The notes beneath the pieces were generated by a model. That model searched no databases, was not told where the DNA came from, and saw nothing but the letters and a program-made list of their open reading frames with translations. From positions 124,001 through 188,000 of the forward strand of contig CAHJWL010000003.1 of NCBI GenBank assembly GCA_903642235.1: 64,000 nucleotides of DNA. The letters are read 5' to 3'. This document shows positions 1-8,222 of this stretch, piece after piece (the first letter of the stretch is position 1; every line of letters begins with the position of its first letter). The position numbers and the translations under genes are program-made. This stretch comes from Acidobacteriaceae bacterium. GTDB lineage: Bacteria; Acidobacteriota; Terriglobia; Terriglobales; Acidobacteriaceae.

Positions 1-2133
1 ACTGCGACCGTCCGCTTCTCGTCCGCCTTCGAGTGCACCGGCTGTCATCGTGCGTACCGCGAGCCCGAGCCGCGTCTCTTCTCCTTTAATAACCCCTTCG
101 GTGCCTGCCCGCGCTGCCAGGGCTTCGGCAACACAATCGATTTCGATCCCGACCTCATCATTCCGGACAAGTCGAAGACCCTTGACGGCGATGCCATCGC
201 GCCCTGGGCCTCGGGCAAGTACCGGCCGATGCACAGCGAGCTGAAGCGCTACGCACGCGGCGCAGACATCCCTCTCAACAAGCCCTGGTACGACCTGACC
301 GACCAGCAGCAGCAGCTTATTCAGGATGGCCGTGGCGCCTTTCCTGGTATTCGCGGCTTCTTCGCCGATCTTGACCGCAAGAAGTACAAGCTGCACGTCC
401 GCGTCTTTCTCTCGAAGTTTCGCGGCTACGCCACCTGTCCGGACTGCCGCGGTCAGCGCCTCCGCGCCGAAGCGCGCGCTGTTCTGCTGAGCAACAAAAA
501 CATCTGCGAAGCCAGCGCACTCACCATCACCGCTGCCAGACAGTTCTTCGACGCGCTTGCGCTCTCACCCGCTCAGACCGAGATCGCCGGCAAGATCCTT
601 GAAGAAGTCCGACAGCGTATCTCTTTCCTCGAACAGGTTGGTCTCGACTACCTCACCCTCGACCGCCTGTCGTCGACGCTGTCGGGCGGCGAGTCGCAGC
701 GTATCCAGCTTGCCAGTTCGCTCGGCTCGCGCCTCGTCGGCGCGCTCTATGTGCTCGACGAGCCTTCGATCGGCCTGCACACCCGCGACACCGCTAAGCT
801 CATCCACATCATGGAAGACCTCCGCGACCTCGGCAATACCATCCTTGTCGTCGAACACGATCCGGACGTCATTCGCGCCGCCGATCACCTGCTCGACCTT
901 GGCCCCGGAGCCGGAGAGCTTGGCGGACAGCTGCTCGCCGCCGGAACCGTCCCTGAGGTCACAGCCAACCCCAACTCGATCACCGGCCGCTACCTCTCCG
1001 GCCGATCTTTCATCCCTGTCCCAAAGTTCCGCCGCGAGCCGGGCCGCGAACATCTGCTGCTGAAGGGCGCACGCATCCATAATCTGCGCGGCGTCGATCT
1101 TGATATCCCCCTGAACCTGCTCTGCTGCGTCACAGGCGTCTCCGGCTCGGGCAAGTCCACGCTGATTCACCAGGTCCTCTATCGCGTCCTCACCAAGGCG
1201 CTCGGACAGGCCGAAGGCACTGATCCCGCGCACCTCTATCGCGAGCTTTCCGGAACGCAGCACCTCAATGAGGTCGTCCTGGTGGATCAATCTCCGATCG
1301 GCCGAACGCCACGATCTAATCCGGTTACATACATCAAGGCCTTCGACGCCATCCGCGAGCTCTTCGCGGCGCAGCCCGACAGCAAGCGCCGCAACCTAAC
1401 GGCCGGCATGTTCTCCTTCAACGTGCCCGGCGGCCGCTGCGATGTCTGCGAGGGCGACGGTACCGTCACCGTCGAGATGCAGTTCCTCGCCGATGTGGAG
1501 CTGCCCTGTGAAGACTGTGGCGGAACCCGCTACAAGTCCTCGATCCTCGACATAAAGTACAAGAACCGCAACATCAACGACGTCCTCAACCTCACCGTCA
1601 AAGAAGCGCTCGTCTACTTCGCCGGACATCCCAAGATCGTCGACCGTCTCTACGTCCTTGACGAGGTCGGCCTCTCCTATGTGCGCCTCGGTCAGTCGGC
1701 GACGACCCTTTCGGGGGGAGAAGCGCAGCGCATTAAACTTGCGGCAAGTCTTGCCGCTACCCGTGCCAATGCAAGCCGCACAGCAAATTCGACCACCGAG
1801 AGCAAGCGAGCCGCCAGCCGCACGCTCTATATTCTCGACGAGCCGACCACCGGCCTCCACTTCGACGATGTTGCCAAGCTCCTCGCAGCCTTTCAGAAGC
1901 TCATTGAGGGCGGCGGCTCACTGCTGGTCATCGAGCACAATCTGGATGTCATCAAGTCCGCCGACTGGGTCATCGACATGGGACCAGAGGGCGGCAGCGG
2001 CGGCGGCCAGATCGTCGCCAGCGGCACGCCGGAGCAGATCGCCGCGACGCCCGCAAGCCATACCGGCCATTGGCTCGCCCCTTTGCTCGATCTTGCCCCA
2101 ACCGTCGCCGAAGCCGTCGAGATCGGGGCCTAA
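1..2133 (+). CDS. uvrA: UvrA, excinuclease ABC subunit A (5'-truncated by window edge)
   Basis: Damage-sensing ATPase of nucleotide excision repair, which works in the cytoplasm with UvrB. The frame is open from base 1, so the N-terminal part with the first Walker A lies upstream; 710 residues are visible against about 940 in the family. In order I see the first zinc finger (CTGC at visible residues 12-15, CPRC at 36-39), signature LSGGESQR (about base 685) with LDEPSIGLH, the second Walker A GVSGSGKST (about 1138), a second zinc module CDVC/CEDC (about 1441-1520), signature LSGGEAQR (about 1708) and LDEPTTGLH (about 1834). About 15 extra Ala/Ser/Thr/Arg-rich residues sit between the last two motifs. 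The TAA overlaps the next ATG by one base. Confidence 0.97.
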   Translation, partial: TATVRFSSAFECTGCHRAYREPEPRLFSFNNPFGACPRCQGFGNTIDFDPDLIIPDKSKTLDGDAIAPWASGKYRPMHSELKRYARGADIPLNKPWYDLTDQQQQLIQDGRGAFPGIRGFFADLDRKKYKLHVRVFLSKFRGYATCPDCRGQRLRAEARAVLLSNKNICEASALTITAARQFFDALALSPAQTEIAGKILEEVRQRISFLEQVGLDYLTLDRLSSTLSGGESQRIQLASSLGSRLVGALYVLDEPSIGLHTRDTAKLIHIMEDLRDLGNTILVVEHDPDVIRAADHLLDLGPGAGELGGQLLAAGTVPEVTANPNSITGRYLSGRSFIPVPKFRREPGREHLLLKGARIHNLRGVDLDIPLNLLCCVTGVSGSGKSTLIHQVLYRVLTKALGQAEGTDPAHLYRELSGTQHLNEVVLVDQSPIGRTPRSNPVTYIKAFDAIRELFAAQPDSKRRNLTAGMFSFNVPGGRCDVCEGDGTVTVEMQFLADVELPCEDCGGTRYKSSILDIKYKNRNINDVLNLTVKEALVYFAGHPKIVDRLYVLDEVGLSYVRLGQSATTLSGGEAQRIKLAASLAATRANASRTANSTTESKRAASRTLYILDEPTTGLHFDDVAKLLAAFQKLIEGGGSLLVIEHNLDVIKSADWVIDMGPEGGSGGGQIVASGTPEQIAATPASHTGHWLAPLLDLAPTVAEAVEIGA

Positions 2134-3482
2134 TGCGCCGCTTCTCTGATCGCCTCGGCATCGCAGTTCTGCGTACGCTTGCTTTTCTTACCCTGAATCT
2201 ATCTGCCGTTCTCGCGCAGCTCCCTGCCGGGACCTCGGATGCGAGCTCGTCCAATCAGGTCGTCGCGCAGCCTCCAGATGCACTCCGGTCGCAGGCTGCC
2301 GACGCCATTGAACGTGGCGACATGCCGGTCGCGCTCAAGCTGCTTACTCAACTCAATGAGAGGGAGCCCGAGAACGCCGGCATCCTCTTCAATCTCGGTT
2401 CCGCGCAGGATGCGCTCGACCAAACGAGCAACGCGGAAGAAAGCTACCGCCATGCGGTTCGGCTTAACAGCGCGTACCTCGAGCCGCATCTCGCGCTTGG
2501 CCTGCTTCTGGCCCGCACCAATCACCCAGCCGAAGCAAAGCCGGAACTGCTCGCCGCCAGTCAGATTCAAAGCGGATCGCCGGCACTCAGGGCGCGTGCC
2601 TTCCGCGCGCTTGCCGAACTGGATCGCACAGGGAATCCCGCCGAAGCACGCGATGCCCTGCTCTCCGCCCTGAGACTAACGCCCGAAACTCCAGAGGACG
2701 CCCTGCTCTCCGCCTCCCTGGCCGAGCAGAGCGGTGATCTGCCCGCGGCAGAAAAGGCGTATCGTCGCACGCTTGCGAGTACACCAAACGACCCTTCTGC
2801 CTCCCTTGCTCTCGCTCGGCTCCTCGGGCGGCAGAACCGATCCGACGAGGCCGAGACTGTCCTTCAGACAGCGCTCAAGGCCAGCCCGGGCGAACCTGCC
2901 CTGAGCGCCCAATTGGCTGCCGTTTACATCCGCCGGGGCGATCTCCAAAAAGCGCGTGGTGTCATCGAACCCGTTCATGGGGCGCACCCGCAAGAGCCGA
3001 GTGTGACCCGCATGTACGCTCGCCTGCTCAGCCAGACAGACGACTTTGCCGCGGCAGAACCGCTCTTCGCCAGCCTCCGCAAAGGTGCCCCCGCTGATGC
3101 GGAACTCGCCGATGACGATGCCGACGCCCTCATTCATCTGAAGCGCTTTGCTGAAGCCGAGCAGCTGCTGAAGAGTGCCGTGCGATCTCCTGACAGCTTC
3201 TCTTCACGCGAAGATCTCGCGGACGCGGCCGGGCACCTTGCCTTTGCTGCCAGCCAAAACAATGACCCGGAAACCGTATTGCAAGCCGTTGCTCTGCGTG
3301 CTAAAGTCCTGCCACAGTCACCTGCAATCCTCTTTCTTGAGGCCATTGCGCGCGACAGATTGCATCAAACAAAGCAGGCGCAGGCTTTGTATAAACAGTT
3401 CCTCTCCGTGGCAAATGGCAAGTTCCCTGAAGAAGAGGGGGAGGCGCGCCACCGCCTGATCGCCCTCGAACACACGCGTTGA
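2133..3482 (+). CDS. Exported tetratricopeptide-repeat protein
   Basis: Protein of 449 residues. I place the start at the ATG inside TAATG, overlapping the uvrA stop, because it begins a normal signal peptide: MRRFSDRLG, then a hydrophobic stretch ending SAVLAQ. An upstream start would add a basic stretch before it. The mature part is a run of degenerate 34-residue TPR helices (for example AEESYRHAVRLNSAYLEPHLALGLL), so a periplasmic or envelope scaffold is likely. The substrate is unknown. It is the first of three consecutive exported proteins (with the genes at 3507 and 4021). Overlap with uvrA suggests translational coupling, although a functional link to repair is doubtful. Family call TPR is solid; role is not known. 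Confidence 0.85.
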   Translation: MRRFSDRLGIAVLRTLAFLTLNLSAVLAQLPAGTSDASSSNQVVAQPPDALRSQAADAIERGDMPVALKLLTQLNEREPENAGILFNLGSAQDALDQTSNAEESYRHAVRLNSAYLEPHLALGLLLARTNHPAEAKPELLAASQIQSGSPALRARAFRALAELDRTGNPAEARDALLSALRLTPETPEDALLSASLAEQSGDLPAAEKAYRRTLASTPNDPSASLALARLLGRQNRSDEAETVLQTALKASPGEPALSAQLAAVYIRRGDLQKARGVIEPVHGAHPQEPSVTRMYARLLSQTDDFAAAEPLFASLRKGAPADAELADDDADALIHLKRFAEAEQLLKSAVRSPDSFSSREDLADAAGHLAFAASQNNDPETVLQAVALRAKVLPQSPAILFLEAIARDRLHQTKQAQALYKQFLSVANGKFPEEEGEARHRLIALEHTR

Positions 3483-3506
3483 AGGTTTGCACCCTGGAGG
3501 TGCGCC

Positions 3507-3998
3507 ATGCGTTTCGCTCTCCCCGCAAAGGCACCGATCGCTCGATGCACTTTGCTTTGCACGTTCCTCCTCCTTTTTGTCTGCTCGGTTCGCCTTCACG
3601 CAGCCAGCTCAGCCGACCTCCCACTCCCCGATGAACAGGCACTCCTGCAGCTGGAACAAAGAGCACTGCAGGCGCATCCCCGCGAACAGTGCTTCCTCTA
3701 TACCGAGCTGGTCCACGCTATGACCGAGATCGCTGGCAGGGAGATGCTGGATGGAGACGTGGAGCAGGCGAGCGCAATGCTTAAGCGCGTCGAGCACTAT
3801 GCGCAGCTGATCCATCTGGGCCTGGCCAACGACACCAAACGCCTCAAAAACGCCGAACAGCTGATGCAGCACACCACCTATCGCCTCAACGGCCTGCTCC
3901 GTGCCGCATCAAGCGAGGATCGCGAGACCCTGAAAACAACCCTGAAGCAGCTTGATCAGGTGCAGGATGAGCTGATGACGCAGGTCTTCAAGCACTGA
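3507..3998 (+). CDS. Small exported protein of unknown function
   Basis: Protein of 163 residues that I do not recognise. The start has a clear ribosome binding site (GGAGG at about 3497, 6-7 bases before ATG). Residues 1-33 form a signal peptide (basic MRFALPAKAPIAR, hydrophobic core CTLLCTFLLLFVCSV, then LHAASS). The mature part is mostly alpha-helical, with Met/Gln/Glu-rich amphipathic stretches and one Cys (EQCFLY). It contains the EIAGREMLDGDVEQASAML helix and ends TQVFKH. It lies 24 bases after the TPR gene and 22 bases before another exported helical protein, probably in one operon. Possibly periplasmic; no catalytic motif is evident. Confidence 0.75.
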   Translation: MRFALPAKAPIARCTLLCTFLLLFVCSVRLHAASSADLPLPDEQALLQLEQRALQAHPREQCFLYTELVHAMTEIAGREMLDGDVEQASAMLKRVEHYAQLIHLGLANDTKRLKNAEQLMQHTTYRLNGLLRAASSEDRETLKTTLKQLDQVQDELMTQVFKH

Positions 3999-4020
3999 GA
4001 AGTCCAACCTTCAAGGTCGT

Positions 4021-4572
4021 ATGATCTCCCACCTTCTCCGCCGCTCGTCCGTGCTCCTTCTTCTTGCTGGAACTCTGTGCCTCCAGCTTCCGGCGCAGAG
4101 TCCTGAAGGCACCCTGTCCGAAAGCGAGATCGATCAGCTCCGTGACGCGGCCTACGTCCCAGCCGATCGGATTGCGGTCTTTATCAAGCTGCTCGACGCG
4201 CGCGCGGCCAACCTGCAGGCCCTGGTCGCAAAGCCGCGGCGTCCCGGACGCGAGGAGGATGTGCACGAGATCCTGCAGCAGTTCGCCTCCATCATCGATG
4301 AGCTGAATGACAATCTGGACGACTACGGCCCGCGTCATCGTGATCTCCGCAAGCAGCTGCCGAAGCTGCTTGAAGCGACGGACCGCTGGGCGACTGCCCT
4401 CCGCAGTCCGGCTGACAGCGAGGTGTACAAGGTCTCCCGCTCGCTCGCACTGGAAGGGGTTCAGGACGCCCGTGACGAGACGAAGAAGCTGGTTGAGGAG
4501 CAGAAGGTCTGGTTCGCCGCGCATCCGCCGTCCAAAGAGACCGACGCGCCAACCCTCGAGGACCGCCGCTAG
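4021..4572 (+). CDS. Small exported helical protein of unknown function
   Basis: Protein of 183 residues with a signal peptide (MISHLLRRSSVLLLLAGTLC, cleavage probably after LPAQS). The remainder is predicted helical and strongly charged (IDELNDNLDDYGPRHRDLRK, then LVEEQKVWFAAHPP). It follows the 3507 gene by 22 bases and resembles it in size, signal peptide and helical make-up, so the two may be distantly related or act together with the upstream TPR protein. No enzyme motif is visible. No strong Shine-Dalgarno precedes the ATG. The gene is real by length, signal peptide and codon pattern; the function is unknown. Confidence 0.72.
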   Translation: MISHLLRRSSVLLLLAGTLCLQLPAQSPEGTLSESEIDQLRDAAYVPADRIAVFIKLLDARAANLQALVAKPRRPGREEDVHEILQQFASIIDELNDNLDDYGPRHRDLRKQLPKLLEATDRWATALRSPADSEVYKVSRSLALEGVQDARDETKKLVEEQKVWFAAHPPSKETDAPTLEDRR

Positions 4573-4683
4573 ACGCACTGGAGCAAAACTCCACTCCGCT
4601 TCGCTCGGTAGTTCGCGGTCGTCACGTTTTGTTCTCCTCGCGCAGGTCACGGAAGCCATTCCGGAGGGTATCCTGTCTCTGGT

Positions 4684-5370
4684 TTGACTTCCCCTCTGAC
4701 ACACATCTTTGAAGTGGAGTACCGGGCGCTTCGCCCGCGCGCTCCTCTTCCCCCGCTGGACATCCGCTTTCGCCGCTTCACCTCCCTGAACACGACGATC
4801 CGCCTCCGTGAAGGCAAGCTGCTGGTGCGCCTCTCTGATCTGCTGGAAAGCGCTCCCGAAAGCGTACATCGCGCGATCGCGCACATTCTTCTGGCAAAGC
4901 TTTATAAGAAGCTCATTGTTCCTGCTCATGCCGATCGGTATCGTCGCTATGTGTCATCGGATGTCGTGTCCAGGCAGGCTGAATACATTCGCCAGACGCG
5001 AGGGCGCAAGCGCATCCTCACCGCACAAGGACACCGCTGGGATCTCGACGAGGTCTTTGAAGACCTGAATCGCCGCTTCTTCCATGGCCTCCTCGGCCGC
5101 CCGACTCTCACCTGGTCGGCCCACCAGGCTCGCAGGATGCTGGGCCACTACGACGCCGCCCATAACACCATCGTTGTTAGCCGCATCTTTGATCAGCCGG
5201 ACACGCCCCGCTGCGCGGTTGAATACCTGCTCTACCACGAGATGCTCCACCTCAAGCACCCGGTTCGCGTCCGCGCCGGCCGACGCTGCGTTCACTCCCG
5301 AGAGTTCCAGGCCGACGAGCGCCTCTTTCCGGAGCTCGAAGAGGCAAAGGCTTACCTCAAGCAGCTCTAG
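4684..5370 (+). CDS. SprT-like zinc metalloprotein
   Basis: Protein of 228 residues. The SprT/M48-like zinc site is clear: VEYLLYHEMLHLKHP gives the HExxH helix (H-E-M-L-H), followed by HSREFQADERLFPE, which supplies the third ligand region. The sequence before it (DLDEVFEDLNRRFF and LTWSAHQARRMLGHYD) matches the SprT-like fold. These proteins are putative zinc peptidases or metal-binding proteins of unsettled substrate. The start is uncertain: the frame has no early ATG, so I use TTG at 4684, 9 bases after a possible -10 TATCCT; a GTG at the Val of FEVEYRA is an alternative. It converges with lgt, with 88 bases between the stops. Confidence 0.8.
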   Translation: MTSPLTHIFEVEYRALRPRAPLPPLDIRFRRFTSLNTTIRLREGKLLVRLSDLLESAPESVHRAIAHILLAKLYKKLIVPAHADRYRRYVSSDVVSRQAEYIRQTRGRKRILTAQGHRWDLDEVFEDLNRRFFHGLLGRPTLTWSAHQARRMLGHYDAAHNTIVVSRIFDQPDTPRCAVEYLLYHEMLHLKHPVRVRAGRRCVHSREFQADERLFPELEEAKAYLKQL

Positions 5371-5458
5371 CCCTGCCGTTAGCGCTCTCGTTTTGTTGTT
5401 GTCCCGCAGGTATCTACTGCTGTTTTTCCCGATTGCCCTGACGTCACCATCTCCGCCG

Positions 5459-6331
5459 TCACTGAGTCAATCCGTCACTTGTCTCCGGCATCCACCGCAG
5501 CTTCTTTCCCTTCGCCCACCCCAGCAGCAAACCTCCCGCCGCCACGCTTCCCAGTGCCGCGACCTGCGCATTGCTCATGCCCCAGTAGATCCTCGGGTTG
5601 ATCCGAACGAACTCGACCAGAAATCTCGCCACACCCATTAGAACGAGATACGCGCCCGTCAGCCAGCCGACCGGCTTCGAGCGCCTGCCCAGATGCCACA
5701 GCAGCCAGAAGATCAAAAGCGCCATTGCGAGCTCATAGAGGGGCGTGGGCTGCACCAGCGCATCCGGTGGATTAGGTGGCACCAGAGCCGTCGGTTTCAT
5801 GTGCACGCCCCATGGCAGCGTCGTGTTGATCCCGTAGTCGCCGTCGCCGGACGTGAGGCAGCCAATCCGCCCTACGCCATACCCCAGCGCCGCCGCGGGC
5901 GCCGCCAGGTCGAGCATATGCAAGGCACCGACACGATCGCCCGGCGGTCCTGCAGAGGTCTCCCTGAACCGAGCAGCCCGTCCCTGCCACATAAGCGTCG
6001 CTATGCCGGCGAGCAGACCGCCGTACCAGGCAAATCCAGCTTGAAACCAGTGCAGGAAGCCAAGCATGATCTCGAGAGGATGGCTCCAGCCCGGCAGCGC
6101 AATCTGCCGCATGGAGGCGCGCAGCTCCGGAACATCCTCAAGCTCATGCCACAACTTCGCGCCGATAACCCCGGCGATCACCACATACGCCACGATACCG
6201 AGAGCATCCGCATCCACACCGTTGCGAGCGAAGTTTCTGTGAAGCGCAACCGTTGCAATCGCCGCCGCCAGCCACAACAAAAGACCAAAGGTGCCCAGGT
6301 GCATCGGCCCCACGTTCAGGTACGGATACAT
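5459..6331 (-). CDS. lgt: Prolipoprotein diacylglyceryl transferase
   Basis: Lgt transfers diacylglycerol from phosphatidylglycerol to the lipobox cysteine of prolipoproteins in the inner membrane. The 290-residue protein has about seven hydrophobic segments. The family signature is at residues 149-167 (LGYGVGRIGCLTSGDGDYG, with the essential Arg155), followed by QPTPLYE (194-200) and the C-terminal RFLVEFVR. The His that often opens the PTPLYE motif is Gln here. Start ATG has a purine-rich GGAAGCGAGG a few bases upstream and a TATACT hexamer about 20 bases before it. It is divergent from hpt and convergent with the SprT-like gene. Confidence 0.94.
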   Translation of the reverse strand: MYPYLNVGPMHLGTFGLLLWLAAAIATVALHRNFARNGVDADALGIVAYVVIAGVIGAKLWHELEDVPELRASMRQIALPGWSHPLEIMLGFLHWFQAGFAWYGGLLAGIATLMWQGRAARFRETSAGPPGDRVGALHMLDLAAPAAALGYGVGRIGCLTSGDGDYGINTTLPWGVHMKPTALVPPNPPDALVQPTPLYELAMALLIFWLLWHLGRRSKPVGWLTGAYLVLMGVARFLVEFVRINPRIYWGMSNAQVAALGSVAAGGLLLGWAKGKKLRWMPETSDGLTQ

Positions 6332-6414
6332 ATGCCTCGCTTCCAGTCCAAAGTATAGTCACCAACGCCCCGCCGTCTTTGATCACGATCCGGATCCGCG
6401 ATACCCTCAACGGT

Positions 6415-7002
6415 ATGCCGTTCAGCACGTCAGGTCACACGTCCGCGCCGCCACGCAGCTTCCCTCCTTCGTCCGATATGGAAGTGCTGCTCTCCCGGCA
6501 GCAGATCGCCGACCGCGTCGCGGAGCTCGGGGCGCAGATCACATTGGAGTACGCGGGCAAGTCCGTCGTGCTCATCGGCGTGCTCAAGGGCGCGGCCATC
6601 TTCCTCGCCGACCTTGCCCGCGCTATCAAGGTCGACGCCACGTTCGACTTTGTTGCCGTCAGCTCCTACGGCCGCGCCCGTGTCTCCTCCGGCGCGGTTA
6701 AGCTGATCAAGGACATCGACAATCCTATCGAGGGACTACACGTCATCCTTGTCGAAGACATACTCGATACCGGCCTTACTCTGAGCTACCTGCGTGGCCT
6801 CATGCTGCAGCACAAGCCGGCCTCGCTCAAGATCGCGACCTGTCTCGATAAGCCGGATCGCCGCCTCGTTCCCATGGACGCCGATTACATCGCTTTCAAA
6901 ATCCCAAACCACTTCGTTATCGGCTACGGCATGGACTACGCCGAAAACTATCGCAATGTTGAAGACATCAGGCTCTTTCCGGAAGAAGCTGTCGGGCACT
7001 AG
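6415..7002 (+). CDS. hpt: Hypoxanthine phosphoribosyltransferase
   Basis: Purine salvage enzyme that makes IMP/GMP from hypoxanthine/guanine and PRPP. The PRPP-binding loop is VILVEDILDTGLTL at about residues 105-118; the upstream VLIGVLKGAAIFLADL and FVAVSSYG, and the downstream KIPNHFVIGYGMDYAENYRN, are classic HPRT blocks. From ATG 6415 the protein is 195 residues. A second in-frame ATG at 6478 (MEVLLSRQQIADRV) would give about 174, closer to the family core, and removes a Ser/Pro-rich stretch, so either start is possible. The 83-base gap to lgt on the opposite strand holds the promoters. It converges with the LLM monooxygenase, 9 bases between stops. Confidence 0.94.
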   Translation: MPFSTSGHTSAPPRSFPPSSDMEVLLSRQQIADRVAELGAQITLEYAGKSVVLIGVLKGAAIFLADLARAIKVDATFDFVAVSSYGRARVSSGAVKLIKDIDNPIEGLHVILVEDILDTGLTLSYLRGLMLQHKPASLKIATCLDKPDRRLVPMDADYIAFKIPNHFVIGYGMDYAENYRNVEDIRLFPEEAVGH

Positions 7003-7011
7003 CCGTCGACG

Positions 7012-8091
7012 TTATCGAGCGCCTACTGCCGCGAGCGGCTCGAATGTCTGGGCCGCTTGCATTGCGTCAAGCAACTCTGGGGATGCACGTAAGTCCATCG
7101 CCTCCGCCAGCAGTTTGTAACTCCGCAGCCGCGCCGCGTGATCCCAGGTGATTGTATTGATCACGAGCTCATCGAGATCCAGCGCATTCACCATCAGATC
7201 GAGCTCCTCACGCACCCTCTCCGGCGTGCCCACAACGTACCGCGGCCATTCCCCCTCTTCCCCCATGTCCGCCGGATATCCGCTCAACTCTTCCAAAGCC
7301 GTCTGCGGAGACGCAACCGGCCGGCGATCTCCCCGTCGAATCCTCTGCTGCAGCTGCCGCACACTCGCTGAGAGATACTCCGCCTCTTCCTGCGTCGGCG
7401 CCACGATGATGCCGATCGCAATCACCGCCTCCGGCTGTGCGCGGTACATGGATGGCACAAAGGCCTGCCGGTAGTGCGCAAGCGCTGCCCGCGTCGGCAG
7501 CGGACTGAAGAAGTGTGCAAAGGCATAGGGCAGGCCGAACTCCGCCGCCGCACTTGCGCTCCACATGCTCGATCCAAGCAGCCACACATCCGGAGAGCCG
7601 GCGGACTCGGGCATCACTCGAAGCTTCGCGAACGGATGCTGTGGTGGAAAGTCATCACCGAAGTACGCCAGCAGCTCACTCAGTTGATCGGCAAAGTCAT
7701 CTGTCGGCTGCATGCGACGATCCCGCCGCAGTGCCAGACTCTCAACAGGTCCGCCACCCGGCGCCCTGCCCACACCAAGATCCACCCGGCCCGGATACAT
7801 CGCCTCGAGCGTCTGAAACTGCTCCGCCACCTTGAAGGCCGAGTAGTGCGGCAGCATGATTCCGCCAGATCCCAGCCGTATCCTCTGTGTCTCCGCACCC
7901 ATGCGCGCCAGCAGGATCTCCGGCGCCGTGCACGCCAGAGTCTGCATCGCATGGTGTTCACTCATCCAGAAACGGTGATATCCCAAACTGTCGCCCAGGC
8001 GCGCCAACTCCACCGAGCGTGCGATCGCCTCTGCCGGTGTACTGCCCTCTGAAACCGGAGATTGATCCAGAATGGAGAGTCGAACGCTCAT
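7012..8091 (-). CDS. LLM-class flavin-dependent oxidoreductase (luciferase-like monooxygenase)
   Basis: TIM-barrel flavin enzyme of the bacterial luciferase superfamily, 359 residues. Diagnostic blocks are MSVRLSILDQSPVSEG at the N terminus, YHRFWMSEHHAMQTLACTAPE, IRLGSGGIMLPHYSAFKVAEQF and the FMN-site segment DLGVGRAPGGGP; VVGTPERVREELD lies near the C terminus. This pattern is typical of the group annotated as MsnO8-type or alkane-monooxygenase-like LLM proteins, whose substrates are mostly unknown. I chose ATG 8091 and not the ATG 15 bases upstream because GAGG sits 6 bases before it. It is divergent from the radical SAM repair cassette and monocistronic. Confidence 0.9.
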   Translation of the reverse strand: MSVRLSILDQSPVSEGSTPAEAIARSVELARLGDSLGYHRFWMSEHHAMQTLACTAPEILLARMGAETQRIRLGSGGIMLPHYSAFKVAEQFQTLEAMYPGRVDLGVGRAPGGGPVESLALRRDRRMQPTDDFADQLSELLAYFGDDFPPQHPFAKLRVMPESAGSPDVWLLGSSMWSASAAAEFGLPYAFAHFFSPLPTRAALAHYRQAFVPSMYRAQPEAVIAIGIIVAPTQEEAEYLSASVRQLQQRIRRGDRRPVASPQTALEELSGYPADMGEEGEWPRYVVGTPERVREELDLMVNALDLDELVINTITWDHAARLRSYKLLAEAMDLRASPELLDAMQAAQTFEPLAAVGAR

Positions 8092-8222
8092 CAAGCACCT
8101 CATCATCTTTCGTTCTCCATTGGATGTGCCATCACAAAGAAGGAATCGACCTCGTGCCTATTCGCCTTCTCTTTGCCGCGCCTGTAAACTCACAGTGACG
8201 AAAAACGCATCCCACTACACGC

